From positions 16,923,501-16,987,500 of the forward strand of contig NW_024466218.1 of the NCBI RefSeq assembly GCF_017591425.1: a stretch of 64,000 nt of DNA, read 5' to 3'. Made by a program: the position numbers and the translations under genes. Shown piece after piece: positions 47,573 through 58,734 of this stretch (positions within the stretch are counted from its first letter, which is position 1; every line of letters starts with the position of its first letter). The notes below the pieces were generated by a model. It saw nothing but the letters and a program-made list of their open reading frames with translations. It did no database searches and had not been told where the DNA came from. The DNA is from Ochotona curzoniae. Its lineage: Eukaryota; Chordata; Mammalia; Lagomorpha; Ochotonidae.

Positions 47573-50500
47573 ATTATTATGAAAATTGGTTCATATTCAG
47601 AATGCCCCTAATTGGAATCCAGGCCCTTCTTTGTGGCTACTTATGCAAATGTCTGCTCAGCAAAAGACACCCTGATCTCTGAGAGAGCCTGTTGTTCCTG
47701 TTACATTCTGGGTCCTTAGTACCTCAAAGCTTCAGAGGGCAGCAGCCTACACTTGTTTTTTATCTGTAGGTAGAATACATCCAAGTGGGTTTGTCACACT
47801 TTAACGGAAGGCATAATTCAGATCTAAGAGACTGTAATACCCATTGCTTTTAAGTAGGCTATTTCTATGTTTTTGGTTATTTTGAGAACACACATGTTTC
47901 AGCTCCTGGGCAAATTACAGGCTTTTAAGGCTTCACGTTGCTGTTTCAATTTTAAGCAGACAGGATTTCTCTTTTCCTCCCTCAGAGTTCACTCTCATTT
48001 TTGCCAATGAAAAACAGCAGAGGGTAGCCTTCATTTACTTTCTGGTGAACGTCAGCCACACGCAGGCATTACCAGGCCTGTTTTCACTCATCCCATGTTC
48101 GGAGATTCCACTTGGACATATCAGAGCACGTGGACAAGAGGGGCCTGCAGAAAGGGTTGCCACCGTGTGAAGTGAATACTAGTTTCTATCATGAAAATGG
48201 AAGAATGTAAATGGGTAAATGGGTAAAAACCAAGTTGAAAGTAAATAAAAAGACACAGAGAAAAATGTTTCCTGCAGTTCTGGCTAATCCTTTTCTTCAC
48301 GTTAATTGAGAAATTTACTCACCTGTTCTTCACATGCGATACGTTAGGAAAGCTCTTGCAAATCTTAGCAACCGTTTTTTGTGAGTACAGAAATTAATAA
48401 GGGGCAACAATATTCATTAATTGATTCTAATTGGTGTTACCGTGTGAATGAGATTAGTCAGAGGAACAGTTTAATTTCAGTGGAAGCTGGGAACGTTGGA
48501 ATTGGACAATGAAGGAGGCATCCACGATTTCTGGATACATTTTGGCTGATAGTGGTTTTCCTATTTTTCCCCCTCTCTCAGGCTGTGCGATCTCACTTTG
48601 TCATGAGTGACTCTTGGGTATCTTCCCATCAGACTGTTCTAACTCTTTACTCCGTCCAAAATACTTCTCCACTACTTGCTGTACATTGAACTACCTGAAG
48701 GTAGTTTATGGGTATGTTCAACCCCAATTTCTCAGCAACCCTTCATTCAGTTCTATCACAAAGAAAGCACAGAACTTTGGATGAATGACTGCTCTGAGAT
48801 TCCATTTATTTGTGTCTGAAATCAGCAAAATGTAAGTGAAACAAGCCATTTATATTTGTGGTACTTGAATTAATTTCTTAAATGCGATAGTATATTTAGT
48901 TACCTACATTTTTGCTTTACTAGTCTGTAACTATTATGATAGCAGTATTTTGTGTATTTTATTTTTGTCTTGATTGTGCCCTGAATTTTTACCATCCCAA
49001 ATGTTTGTGGGACAAATGAGTAACCTGACCCATTTTGAAATTAAATGACTTCAGTGTATGTATTTATGTGTCAGTGCACTGTGAACTCTTATGTTTTACC
49101 TGGAAATCAGAAAGGAGAGGTAGAAAAACAAGGCTGTCGCAAATATGCCAGAATTTGAGCCCAAACATTAATATTCTTAAAGACAACTAAATAATATTTA
49201 AAACCATTCTTCAATGGAGCATAAAGCAGTGCATTTTTGTTGTTGGCTGTGCTTCATCGGGGGTTGGATGGCCATGGTATCTGAAGGATTTACACATTGG
49301 AAAAAGACACTTCAAAGGCTTCTTCCACGACACTTGAAGTCTGCTACTCTGTCATTTCCACTTGAATTACATATAAACATATGATCATCGTACATTTCTG
49401 AGTAGGCAGGTACATACCAGGAGACTAAGAACTCAGGATATGCTTTCTATAGAGTAAAAGAATATATATTGACAAATATGAGATTATTTGAGAAATATCT
49501 GCTTCTGCTGAAGGAATGGAGGAAAAGGGTAACTGCTTCTTGGTAGCTCAAATTTGAACTCAGCCTCTACTTTGCAAATAAAGAGCAGTGGTTTTTGTTC
49601 AGGTTTCCTCACCTCCTATGGCTATAAATTTATCCCAGAAAAAGTTAAGGTACTTGAATTAGATAATTTCAAATATTCTTACATGCTTTATAGTGATTAC
49701 ATATTGATAGTATATAAATATATTTCCTTTCTAAAACAATGAAACCTGATTACGAAAGGCCACATAAGCTATGACACAAAACATTTACTACAGGAAGCTA
49801 GATTTTGTTTTACAAAGAGTTTTGTTGGAACAGCAAGCTCAGGTGTGCTTATCCATACTAGTTATATATGCATACTTCTTGGCTATCGTGAAGGAAGACT
49901 GCTGAGTTTAGGGTGAGTGTAAGCGTGAGGAGATTATGGATGCTATAATCATTTATCATTATTGTGCAAGTTCCCATTTGTAAACTACAGTCATTACAAG
50001 ACGATGATTTTGCAGCTCTCCCATTAATCACAGGACCATTAATCCATTGCAGAAGTTATGCTTATTCGGTGAGAATCCTTGATGGCTGAGGAAAAAAGGA
50101 AATATCATAGATGCCTGTGATGGATTCTAATGAAAACCACTGTCTGGTGAAGTTTTGTTTGGTTTTCTTCTCTAAGACAAACTTTACTTCATCTCTTTCA
50201 TGAATTGTAATTTATCTTAGCAGAAAGAATATCAAGATATCCTAACCAGTGGTAAACTTGGGATACAAATGATTTATCAAAGCAGAGTGAGATTGAATTC
50301 CACTCTAAGCGTATTTTTTATATCACTGCCTATGTCTAGTATCATGATCAGATTGTTTTAAGACTTAAACTCATCCGTGGTTTCCAAGACAATGCAAAAA
50401 GCAGTCATACGCATCTACCCATCTGAATTGTTCAGGTTTAAAATTATATAAGGTGCCAATGTAGTGTTGAGGGGAGTAAACCAAGTCACTAGCATGTGTA

Positions 50501-52004
50501 GTTATCGTTATATCATATAAAGCACCTATTTAGATCTAATCTGATTATAACCTTATACTATTCACCTGGAAATACATATGTATTGTGCATTGGATATTAT
50601 TTATATCTCTTATAAAAAGTGAAGGAAACAATTGGGAGAGTTTTAATGGTCACTGAGATCATTCATAGGTAATTAAAACTCATTCTTTTTCATCCCAGTC
50701 TTTAAACATGCTCCTATTATAGTTAACAATGCTTTGTGAGTGGTTTATTCCAATATTTCTGTATTGTATACCCATTTATTTGCTTGTGTATTTATCAGTG
50801 TTCCTTTTTAAAGTAATTAGGGGCTATATTAGAAAAAAGACACTAACTATCCATGTTAAGGAGAGTGTCTGATGGCACAGACATACTCAAACTTCATCCA
50901 GCGTCAGGATTTCTTCCCTTTTGCCTTTTTTGTTTTCTTTCTGATAATTGAAACTCGTGATTTCTATTCAGGAGTTCAAACATCTCCTGGGTGCAGATGA
51001 ACAAATGGGTTTTCTAAAAGAAACATCCTAATCCGACTCAGAAAATTATAATGGAGAAACATTTTTAGCCTCTTAGTAGACCATATAAAATGTGGTCTGG
51101 GCATGCATTAAAGAAAGCAAAATGAAGATCACAGACAAGAGTGTGCAGGTCTTGCTGCTTTTTGCTTTAACAAGAGAAAATTATAACCCACACCATGGCT
51201 AAGGTAGCCTACTGTTTGCATGCTTTGTAGCCTAGTATAATTTAGGCTCCTTTAAGTTCTCAGTGTAGTAACAGTTTTCTCAACCTCCGAGGCACTAATT
51301 TATTAAGTTGCAAACTTCATAGGGGAATATTTATACCTGTTCTTTCTCCCTTGATATTTCTGGTGTTAAGCCAGGTCATTTTAGTGTATATTGACCTGAA
51401 CAGATGTGTCTATTTATTTTTAAATGAATGTTTGTCTTTCAGTAATTATGACATTTTATAGAGATGGTTTTATGTAACTTTGATCACAGGGGTCGACATT
51501 CAGATCAAATTGCATCTCAGATAAATTGCCCTCTCACACAACAAAAAATTGCCCTCTCTTCCACATCAACAGCCAGTCAGTTTTCCACAACAAGAGACTA
51601 TACCAGCAAGCTACAGAGAGAGTTCTTCACTCTGGGAGTTCCCTTCAAGAATGAGGAGTATGAATAATACCATAATGTCTTCTAGGATGTGAGCCATATC
51701 AAAATGATCGGCCCCATTTAGTTTTGCTTTAATTACAAATGAATAAAAAACAAAGGAAATTCTTCCAGTTCCCATGTAGCTTCCTGAAGTGTGGTGCCCT
51801 AAAGACATGATCAAAAGCCTATGAAAGCACGAATTCAAGCAATTCAATGCATCTGGATTCTCTTGGAAACCAAATAGGCTGCCAAATTATCAGGGTCCAA
51901 GATGGCTGAATATAAGTGATGAGTGAATGATCAGAGTGGTAAAGGAAACTTTAAGCCTCATGGGAAGTGCAAAATAACAACTAGCTTGAAAGGACTCCTT
52001 TAGG
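47573..52004. other. 4.4-kb block with no recognised repeat
   Basis: The longest repeat-poor stretch apart from the end of the window. No frame above 80 codons and no recognised exon. A 7-8-bp GGTAAATG tandem lies at 48215-48229. Confidence 0.5.
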
Positions 52005-52254
52005 TTTAATCTCTTCCTGTCCTGCTCCATACTCATGGGCTAGGAAAGTGGCAGAGGATGACCCAAAGGCTTGGGACCCTATGCCTCTGTGGGATTCCTG
52101 GAAGAAACTCCTGGATTCTGGCTTCAGATGGGCTCAGCTTTGGCCCTTGCGGCTACTTGTTGAGTGAAGCAGCAGACAGAAGATCTTTCTCGCTGTCTCT
52201 CCTTTGCTCTGCAAATAAGTCATCCAAATAAAGATAAATGAATCTTTAAAAAAA
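52005..52254 (+). mobile_element. CSINE, 5'-truncated, target of a later SINE
   Basis: Starts at TCTCTTCCTGTCC, lacking the tRNA-like head. GGACCCTATGCCTCTGTGGG and GAAGCAGCAGACAGAAGATC are clear; tail AATGAATCTTTAAAAAAA (52238-52254). The next CSINE inserted just after this tail. Confidence 0.85.
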
Positions 52255-52262
52255 GCAACATG

Positions 52263-52590
52263 GGGCCCGGCGCGGTGGCGCAAGTGGTTAAAGGTCCTCC
52301 CCTTGCACGCCCGGGATCCCATATGGGCGCCGGTTCTAATCCCGGCAGCCCCGCTTCCCTTCCAGCTCCCTGCCTGTGGCCTGGGAAGGCAGTCGAGGAC
52401 GGCTCAAAGCTTTGGGACCCTGCACCTGCGTGGGAGACCCGGAAGAGGCTCCTGGCTTCGGATCGGCATAGTATCGGCCCGTTGCGCTCACTTGGGGAGT
52501 GAATCATCGGACGGAAGATCTTCCTCTCTGTCTCTCCTCTCTGTACATCCGCCTTTCCAATGAAAAAAATAATAAAAATAAATCTTTAAA
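52263..52590 (+). mobile_element. Young CSINE inserted at the tail of another CSINE
   Basis: GGGCCCGGCGCGGTGGCGCAAGTGG head with box A, box B GGTTCTAATCC at 52332-52342. AAAAAAAGCAACATG is repeated at 52248-52262 and 52591-52605 without mismatch, so the insertion used the A-rich end of the older element. With the 31972 copy it is the best-preserved in the window. Confidence 0.97.
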
Positions 52591-52813
52591 AAAAAAAGCA
52601 ACATGAAAACCTTCAGTAGGAAATCAAGCCATTTGTGGATTCTTCTGTATGTGCTTAATGCATAGTCAGATCTTTTTGTTCCATAATGACAGCAAATAGA
52701 AAATGTACTCACTAGTATAAATGCAGTTTTCAGAATTACACTGGATAATGTTACCATACACAGTCTTTACTGAATTTTGCATTCAGTTCGGTGGAGATTA
52801 AAAGATATATTTT

Positions 52814-53122
52814 GGGGGTAGGTGCTATAGCCTAGTGGCTAAAGACCTTGGCTTGCATGTGCCAGGAATGCAGTTCTAATCCCAGCAGCTTCACTTCCCA
52901 TCCAGCTCTTTGCTTGTGACCTGGAAAGCAGTCAAGGATGGCTCAAAGCCCTGGGACCTTGCACCTGCCTGGGAACCTGGGAGAAACTCCTGGCTTCAGA
53001 TCAGATCAGCTCAGGTGGTTACCCCCTCTTGGGGAGCGAGTCAGCAGATGGAAGATTTTCCTCTCTGTCTCTCCTCCTCTCTATGTATCTGACTTTCCGA
53101 TAAAAATAAGCAAATCTTAAAA
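52814..53122 (+). mobile_element. CSINE, plus strand, upstream of the C2CD4-like gene
   Basis: GGGGGTAGGTGCTATAGCCTAGTGG head, GTTCTAATCCCAGCAGC, tail CGATAAAAATAAGCAAATCTTAAAAAC. It ends about 85 bp before the E-box palindrome and sets the upstream limit of the compact unique promoter region. Confidence 0.9.
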
Positions 53123-53206
53123 ACTGTTTTCTCTATGAAACTCTATCTGAACTCCTTTAATATAGCAGAGCTTTATGAATCGCAGGATTACTGTGAGCTG
53201 TAGCGT

Positions 53207-53223
53207 AGCAGATGTCATCTGCT
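53207..53223. promoter_or_regulatory. Perfect 17-bp E-box palindrome upstream of the C2CD4-like gene
   Basis: AGCAGATGTCATCTGCT reads the same on both strands around the central T. It holds two E-boxes, CAGATG and CATCTG, one base apart. This core is the type preferred by tissue-specific bHLH factors such as the NeuroD and MyoD classes. It sits about 70 bp before the TATA-like element and 146 bp before the ATG, in unique sequence 3' of a CSINE. Binding is inferred, not shown. Confidence 0.4.
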
Positions 53224-53279
53224 GTTGCCATGTCAATGTTGTCTGACACTGACATGACATAATTAGAGCTGTCTGGTTC

Positions 53280-53287
53280 AATAAAAG
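53280..53287 (+). promoter_or_regulatory. TATA-like element of the C2CD4-like gene
   Basis: AATAAAAG followed by a G/C-rich AGGAGCTCCC stretch. A start site about 25-30 bp downstream would fall near 53310 and leave a 5' UTR of roughly 60 bases before ATG 53369. Alternatively the region is intronic and an upstream exon supplies the 5' UTR (see the splice-site entry). Confidence 0.35.
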
Positions 53288-53291
53288 AGGA

Positions 53292-53357
53292 GCTCCCTTG
53301 CAGTCCTTCAGGATCGAAATTTCAATCAGTTCGCTCTAGGACTCAGAATCTACTTGC
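53292..53357 (+). promoter_or_regulatory. Two candidate 3' splice sites just upstream of the ATG
   Basis: CTCCCTTGCAG ends at 53302 and CTACTTGCAG ends near 53359. Both have the pyrimidine run plus CAG expected of acceptors, and the second lies about ten bases before ATG 53369. A coding terminal exon preceded by a non-coding exon would use one of them. No donor can be assigned by eye in the upstream sequence. Confidence 0.3.
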
Positions 53358-53368
53358 AGGTTGAAATC

Positions 53369-54013
53369 ATGCTATCGCCAGCATCTCAGCTTGCCCTGAA
53401 GAATGCCGTCGGAAGCATGTTTGCTTGGACCAACTCCAGACTCAGAAAACCGGCAGCAAACAACGAAATAACAAGCAAGGGCAGGGGTATTTTCCAAGTA
53501 GTAATGACTCCCGATCGTATCCCTAAGTTCTTCATTCCTTCTTTGGATGTGAAGCATGTGGAATTTCATCTAAAATCAGTCAAGGTACCTGAAGACGGGA
53601 CCCTACACAGACAGCTGTCTGATGCAGTAAACGGAAAACCTCCATTGATTCAAAGCAAATCAGAATCTTCTAGCAAAAAGAAGAGAGTGAATAAAAGAGA
53701 AACCGTGTGTCAAAAGGACTACGTGTACTTGAATTGTCTAGCTGACAGCAAGGACATTCAGGAAGCGATGTATCTCTCAGACCCAGTGACCCAGGCTGCC
53801 CTATCCTTGCTCCATCTCCCTAAAGTTACAACACCGTATGGTTTTCTTACCCTAGGTGAGAGTCCCATCATTCAAAGGAAAGAATCTCTCTTCTTTGAGC
53901 CCGAGTCAACTCATCTAAGAGCTCTGCTCTTACGCAGAAAGGACATTACTGGATTGCACAACTGCTCGCTCAGTCCTGTGGACACACCTGGATATCAAAA
54001 TGACAATTCCTAG
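53369..54013 (+). CDS. C2CD4/FAM148-like protein, N-terminal region only (no C2 domain)
   Basis: Single uninterrupted frame of 214 codons from ATG 53369 (A at -3) to TAG 54011-54013. Residues 45-57 read VMTPDRIPKFFIP, matching the TPDRIPxFxIP signature I know from C2CD4A-D. Residues 138-162 (core QAALSLLHLPKV, TPYGFL) and 164-177 (ESP..QRKESLFF) match the second family block. Residues 103-110, KKKRVNKR, look like a nuclear localisation signal, fitting the older name nuclear-localised factor. No signal peptide or membrane segment is visible. Known members are roughly 300-420 aa and end in a C2 domain; this one stops before it, and its own frame downstream encodes nothing C2-like. An in-frame TTG lies 15 bases upstream, but a eukaryotic start favours the ATG. 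It is the only frame over 200 codons here outside simple repeats, in AT-rich DNA where stops are frequent. It could be a divergent short paralogue, a truncated copy, or the first part of a spliced gene. Function is unknown; family roles in inflammation-induced transcription and beta cells are only a hint. Confidence 0.72.
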   Translation: MLSPASQLALKNAVGSMFAWTNSRLRKPAANNEITSKGRGIFQVVMTPDRIPKFFIPSLDVKHVEFHLKSVKVPEDGTLHRQLSDAVNGKPPLIQSKSESSSKKKRVNKRETVCQKDYVYLNCLADSKDIQEAMYLSDPVTQAALSLLHLPKVTTPYGFLTLGESPIIQRKESLFFEPESTHLRALLLRRKDITGLHNCSLSPVDTPGYQNDNS

Positions 54014-55060
54014 GCTTCTGGGTTTCTACAGAGTCGGCATCTGACACCATCCTTGTGGATGATGAGTTCCCATCTCTTGTTTCCTTGAGTGTAAAGCTTG
54101 TCATTTTAAGGCAGAAGAGATACTAGAAAGACTGCTGATGGATCACATTCCTGGCAACCTGTGCTTGTAACACACATTAGGCAGGGGAAGAACAGGATCT
54201 GGAGGTTAGAACATTTATCAGGAAGCTTTCTACCTTGTGTGGTAGAAGATTTCAGGTGTGGATCAACTATGCTAACTTCTTCCAGCATCTGAACCAACCT
54301 AAACTTCAACCCCCAAAAAGAGGCATCTGCAAACTACCTCTAGCTGAAAGGGTAAATCACAGGGGTGGGGCAAGAGGGGAAGCATATGTAATCTGTAGCA
54401 TGTTTAAAATAGTTCAGTTTTATTTTGTGATATCATCAAAATCAGTGATCTTTCCCTATATGATATTTAGCAGATTACTCCGGTAGAAATACTGAGAGCA
54501 TTGGCACTCTGTTGAACATAGAAGTGTAAACAAATACAGTTACAGAAGTAGCAGCAGGTGCAGGGCTGTAAGCAAATAACAAGAAACTACAGCAAATGAT
54601 AATTTTATACTGTGATAGCTACAAACATTATGGAATGAATTTTAGATAGCTAAGTATGTAATTCATATTGTGACATAAGGTAAATGACATTTTTTAAATA
54701 TACGTGGGCATACATACTTATAAACGATGAGCATTCATCAGTTTATTAAATACTTCCTTTGCTCATTAGGTAACTGAATGAAGTTCTTTTCCTAATGGAG
54801 GTGTCAGATACCTAATGCATGGGAAACAAGGTGTTTCTTGACTGCTTTCATTCTTTCCTAAATCTTGAGGGTTTCATGCCTTGCTTCTTTGTCCAAAACA
54901 TTTATGCAATGTTCTTGGGTGGGGTGTTGCATTACCCCTGTCGTGTGTGATTACTGTAATTGATACCATTCTTTTTTCCTTTTCAGGATTTTCAAAGGTA
55001 TGGTTTGGTTTTATATATTTTGTCTGATGATTAACAAAAATATTGCTATACTCAAATAAA
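54014..55060 (+). other. Probable 3' UTR and downstream unique sequence of the C2CD4-like gene
   Basis: No recognisable repeats. ATTAAA at 54745-54750 and AATAAA at 55055-55060 are the first candidate polyadenylation signals, giving a 3' UTR of about 0.75 or 1.05 kb if used. The frame after the stop codon shows frequent stops and no C2-like residues. Confidence 0.3.
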
Positions 55061-55889
55061 TAAGAAGCTTCCAATTTTTTTTTTTTTTAAATCCAGCCCT
55101 CTGTTTTCTGTGGCTGGGGAGGGCACAGTGTAATTAATGTTCTTAATTCATTTATGATCTCCTGGTGATAAAACACACACAAAAGAAGACAGCAGAAATC
55201 AATATAGTAGTGCATATATCCAGCCTTGGGGAAAATAATACTGTCTTGACTTGGGAAATTAATTACCTATGATTGCTCTGGAAAACCAATATGCCAAAGC
55301 ACTCAACAGAAGAATGAGAAAGTGGAAGCCAGTATATTCATCACCTGTTCCCATGAAGGAGCTAGGAAGGAGGAAAATGAGCTGTTTTGTTCTCTGAAAT
55401 AAAAACTTAGGCATCACACTGTTCGTTTCTTTTTGTTGCTTGAAAAGTATATTTAGGTTATCTCACTAACTCCCCAAGTTGAATATATTGATTTTTCAAC
55501 AACTTCCCTCTTTTTTGTTATTGTCTTTTATTTATTTAAATGCTTGTGGATAGAATCGCTTTGATTTAGTGTTTGCCAAAACATCACTCCTTCCTCAAGA
55601 AATGAAGCTAAAATTACGGTTCTTTTTGAATGTTTGTTTGAAGCACTATTTCATAGGCAATTATGGCTAGATTATTCATACATCAAGTAGAAGAAATTAA
55701 AAAGAAAAATATTCATTCAAGATAAATGTATTAAAAAAATTTAGCATTATTCTATTTTTTGAGTTAATTTTGAGGAAAAGCCAAAGTGGTCATTATTAAG
55801 ACTTAAGAAAAAAAAAGATTGGTTCTAGTGTATAATTGAAAACAAATAAATTATATCTTTATCAAATGTCCTAATCACACCTAGATGTG
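55061..55889. other. Unique DNA downstream of the C2CD4-like gene
   Basis: T-run at 55075-55089 followed by CCAGCCCTCTG; otherwise nothing recognised. Confidence 0.5.
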
Positions 55890-56005
55890 ATCTTCAATGA
55901 GATTATACACATTATCCAAAGTCACATGCTCGTCATGTGACAGAATTAATAATGAATTTAAGATATCTGACTCAAAAATCAAGGCTGTTTCCATCACTAC
56001 TTTTT
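55890..56005 (-). mobile_element. MIR SINE fragment, minus strand
   Basis: CCAAAGTCACATGCTCGTCATGTGACAGAATTAATAATG...TATCTGACTC follows the antisense MIR order (AAGGTCACACAGCTAGTAAGTGGCAGAGC... in consensus). Confidence 0.5.
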
Positions 56006-56560
56006 AATTTAAAGAAAAAAAAAACCCAAAGTTCATTAGATTGCTTCGCTAAGTCACGTGTGGTAAATGCGTAGCTTCTGTTGGGGTACAAGAAACACTG
56101 CCCAGCGTGGCAACTTGGGACCCTTACCATTGTAAGTTAAGATGAGTGAGGAAAACGCAGAATCAGAATTGTCTATGCCCTTCTCCCATTCTCCTGTCTT
56201 CTAAAATTGAGAGTAAAAACAGAAATCCCCTTGCCTGTTTCTTCCCTAAGTAGTGTACTTTCTTCCTGTTTTTTGATACACTTTCAAAATTTATAGAAAT
56301 CTATCTATCTATAGATATTTATATGTAAATATGTGAAAATTTTTAAAGTAAATGGAACAAAATATATATAATTTGGGAACAGCAGTGACATGTCTGTAGA
56401 AACCCCTTGTACTACCTTTGTGAATTTTCTTTAAATTTGGAATTATGTTAAAGTCTAGATTTTAAAAATGAAATTAAGATAACACTCATAAGGAAGATTG
56501 TTTTGTATTTTTCTACCCAGTGTTTTGGCTTTGATTTACATTTGTGATACTTCAATCAGT

Positions 56561-56628
56561 ATACCTTAATAAATCATTTTCAGCATCAATCATTTTCATA
56601 TACCTTAATAAATCATTTTCAGCATCAA
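56561..56628. repeat. 29-bp exact direct repeat, two copies with 10-bp spacer
   Basis: The unit beginning ATACCTTAATAAATCATTTT occurs at 56561-56589 and 56600-56628 without mismatch. The spacer TCATTTTCAT resembles part of the unit, so this is a short local tandem duplication with a period of 39. Confidence 0.95.
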
Positions 56629-56719
56629 GTCTAAGTTACTTGTAGCTTATTATAGCAATAATTTTGGTCACAATTACTACTGAGACAAACAAATTCATTT
56701 ATGCAGAAGGAACCTTTTT

Positions 56720-57027
56720 TGTTGTTGTTATTTTGTAAAGGTAGATTTACAGAGAGAAAGGGGATACACAGAGAAAGATCTTCTGTCTGTTGGTTTACTC
56801 CCAAAGTGGCTGCAACAGCCAGAGCTGAGAAGATCTGAAGCCAGAAGCCAGTTTTCTCTGCGTGCAAGGTTCGAAGGTTTTGGGCCATCTTCTACTGCTT
56901 TCCCAGACCATAATAACGGAGCTGGATGGCAAGTGGAGCAGCCAGTACATGAACTTGTGCCCATATGGAATCCTGGTGCATACAAGGCAAGGTGAGGATT
57001 TAGCCACCAGGCTATCACATCAAGCCC
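56720..57027 (-). mobile_element. CSINE, minus strand
   Basis: GTAAAGGTAGATTTACAGAGAG, GAAAGATCTTCTGTCTGTTGG, TGGGCCATCTTCTACTGCTTTCCCAG, CCCATATGGAATCC, head complement ATCACATCAAGCCC. Confidence 0.85.
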
Positions 57028-57904
57028 AGAAAGAAAACATTGTTCGAGATGCATCATGACCTGAGAAAACAAACAAGAGGTGATAAAGGAAAAACAGTCT
57101 GATATAAGCAAGAATATCATGAGACTAAGAGAAAGAAGTTGAAACATCCAGGACTATTTTTATTTTACGCACAGCAAACTTTGTTCAACAGAGTATGGGA
57201 TTTTGCGAAAATTACATTTTGATAAATCTAACAGTGAAGTTAATGGGAGGTGTTAGTAGGGTGACCCTCAGTTTCCCATTATCTCTGAGTGGGCCCTCAC
57301 GATACAATCTTTTCCTAACTTCCCCCTTTCACACTTATTGTACTCTGCCCCTTATTGTATATCAGCATTTTGGTCTAGAAGAATCAACTGCTCTGCGGTC
57401 TTATTTGTTTTAAAATCCATTTCCATTTTTGCCTTCTACTCTGATTAATCGGAATGCTTTCCAACGCAACAGACACTTTTGGTCCCTCCGTTCCCCTTCC
57501 CTTTTATCTTGTTGGAGTAAGAGAAAATGAGCAATACACCCTCACTCTTCCCTCTTAGACTGAAATGCTTATATTTACTTGCCCCCTCGCATTTCTTTTC
57601 ATTCCTATCTGTTTTACATTCTCTCCAGCCCCCTGAGCACAGCACACATGAGCAATTACTCCATCTTCACCTGCTACAATCTTGGGTATTAGAGAAGAGG
57701 CATTCCAAACATCAGGTGAGCGTGGCAGGTTTTCTCATTAGTATTTTTTAACCCACGCGCTTGGGATGACCTCCAGGGTCACCTAGAGGGCAAGATAATG
57801 ACTATGTAAAAGATGGTTGCAATCACACTAATTGAAAGATCGATAAATTTATGCCTTTCCTCCAATCATTAAAGCTGTTTGAATCATATTTCCTTTATTA
57901 CAGA
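57028..57904. other. Unique DNA
   Basis: Includes CACCTAGAGGGCAA at 57780-57793, a partial CTCF-core match. No genes recognised. Confidence 0.45.
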
Positions 57905-57990
57905 GAGCACACATTTATTACAGATGTGCATAGGTCCCTGCTCATCATGTGCCAGGCCATCAGGCACATTACTCTCCATCTCGGGTTGAC
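57905..57990 (-). mobile_element. MIR SINE fragment, minus strand
   Basis: ACACATTTATTACAGATGTGC...TCATGTGCCAGGCCATCAGGCAC resembles the antisense MIR 3' part (TTATTGAGCAC...ATGTGCCAGGCAC). Short. Confidence 0.4.
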
Positions 57991-58734
57991 ACAGCAATGG
58001 TTACTAAGCATTTCTAAAATCATGTTAGGATTACCACAGAAGATTTTCTAGGAAATGAGAACTTCTACTTGATATGCTATCTAAACAAGGTCCAAGTATA
58101 TACTGATTATATGGGCATATTTGTACATAATTACTCTAAATTATTTTTGCCATTTGTGTCCATAAAGCAAAAATGGGATATTCATTAATACTCTTACCAA
58201 AAATAACACATTAGAAAATAATTTCATACAATGATGCTGGTTGTATTGTTAACTTTTCAAAAAATCCTATTTCAATTATGATAAATGTGAAAAATCTCAA
58301 TGATATTAACTCATTGTTGCTAGCTTATGGGAATGTTAATATTAAACTCATGGGTATGGAAAAGCTCTGATGGAAAAATTGACATTATTGAATTTAAATA
58401 CATTACCTTTTTAGATAAAAGGGTAATAGTTTATAAGTATATATTTGTATTTGCCAAAGTTATGAGATCAGTTTATTATAGAGTAACAGAGGATCGTTTA
58501 GGAATAGTTGGAGAAAGGCAATGCAAAAGTCGCTATGTGTTTGGCTTTCTGTGTTATACACTGAAACATTCGTGATTGCAGTGTTTCTCCTATGTTTGAG
58601 TGTTTCAGAGTTCCAGAAAGGGACCAGTGTCCTTTCAGATAGTCCCTGAGTCACGTTATCAGCAGTCTTAACAAGTGTGAAACGCAAATTCTCCATAACT
58701 CAGCATTATTAGTACAATTTAGAGTTTAATGAAG
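57991..58734. other. Unique AT-rich DNA
   Basis: An 82-codon + frame (58327-58575) has no known domain. Confidence 0.5.

Noticed and set aside
52263..52345. tRNA-like segment with box A and box B
   Set aside because: It is the pol III promoter head of a CSINE; it does not fold as a complete functional tRNA and continues into the SINE body.
54014..54480. Continuation of the C2CD4-like protein into a C2 domain
   Set aside because: The same frame after 54013 has many stops and no C2-like residue pattern; a distant spliced exon cannot be excluded by eye.
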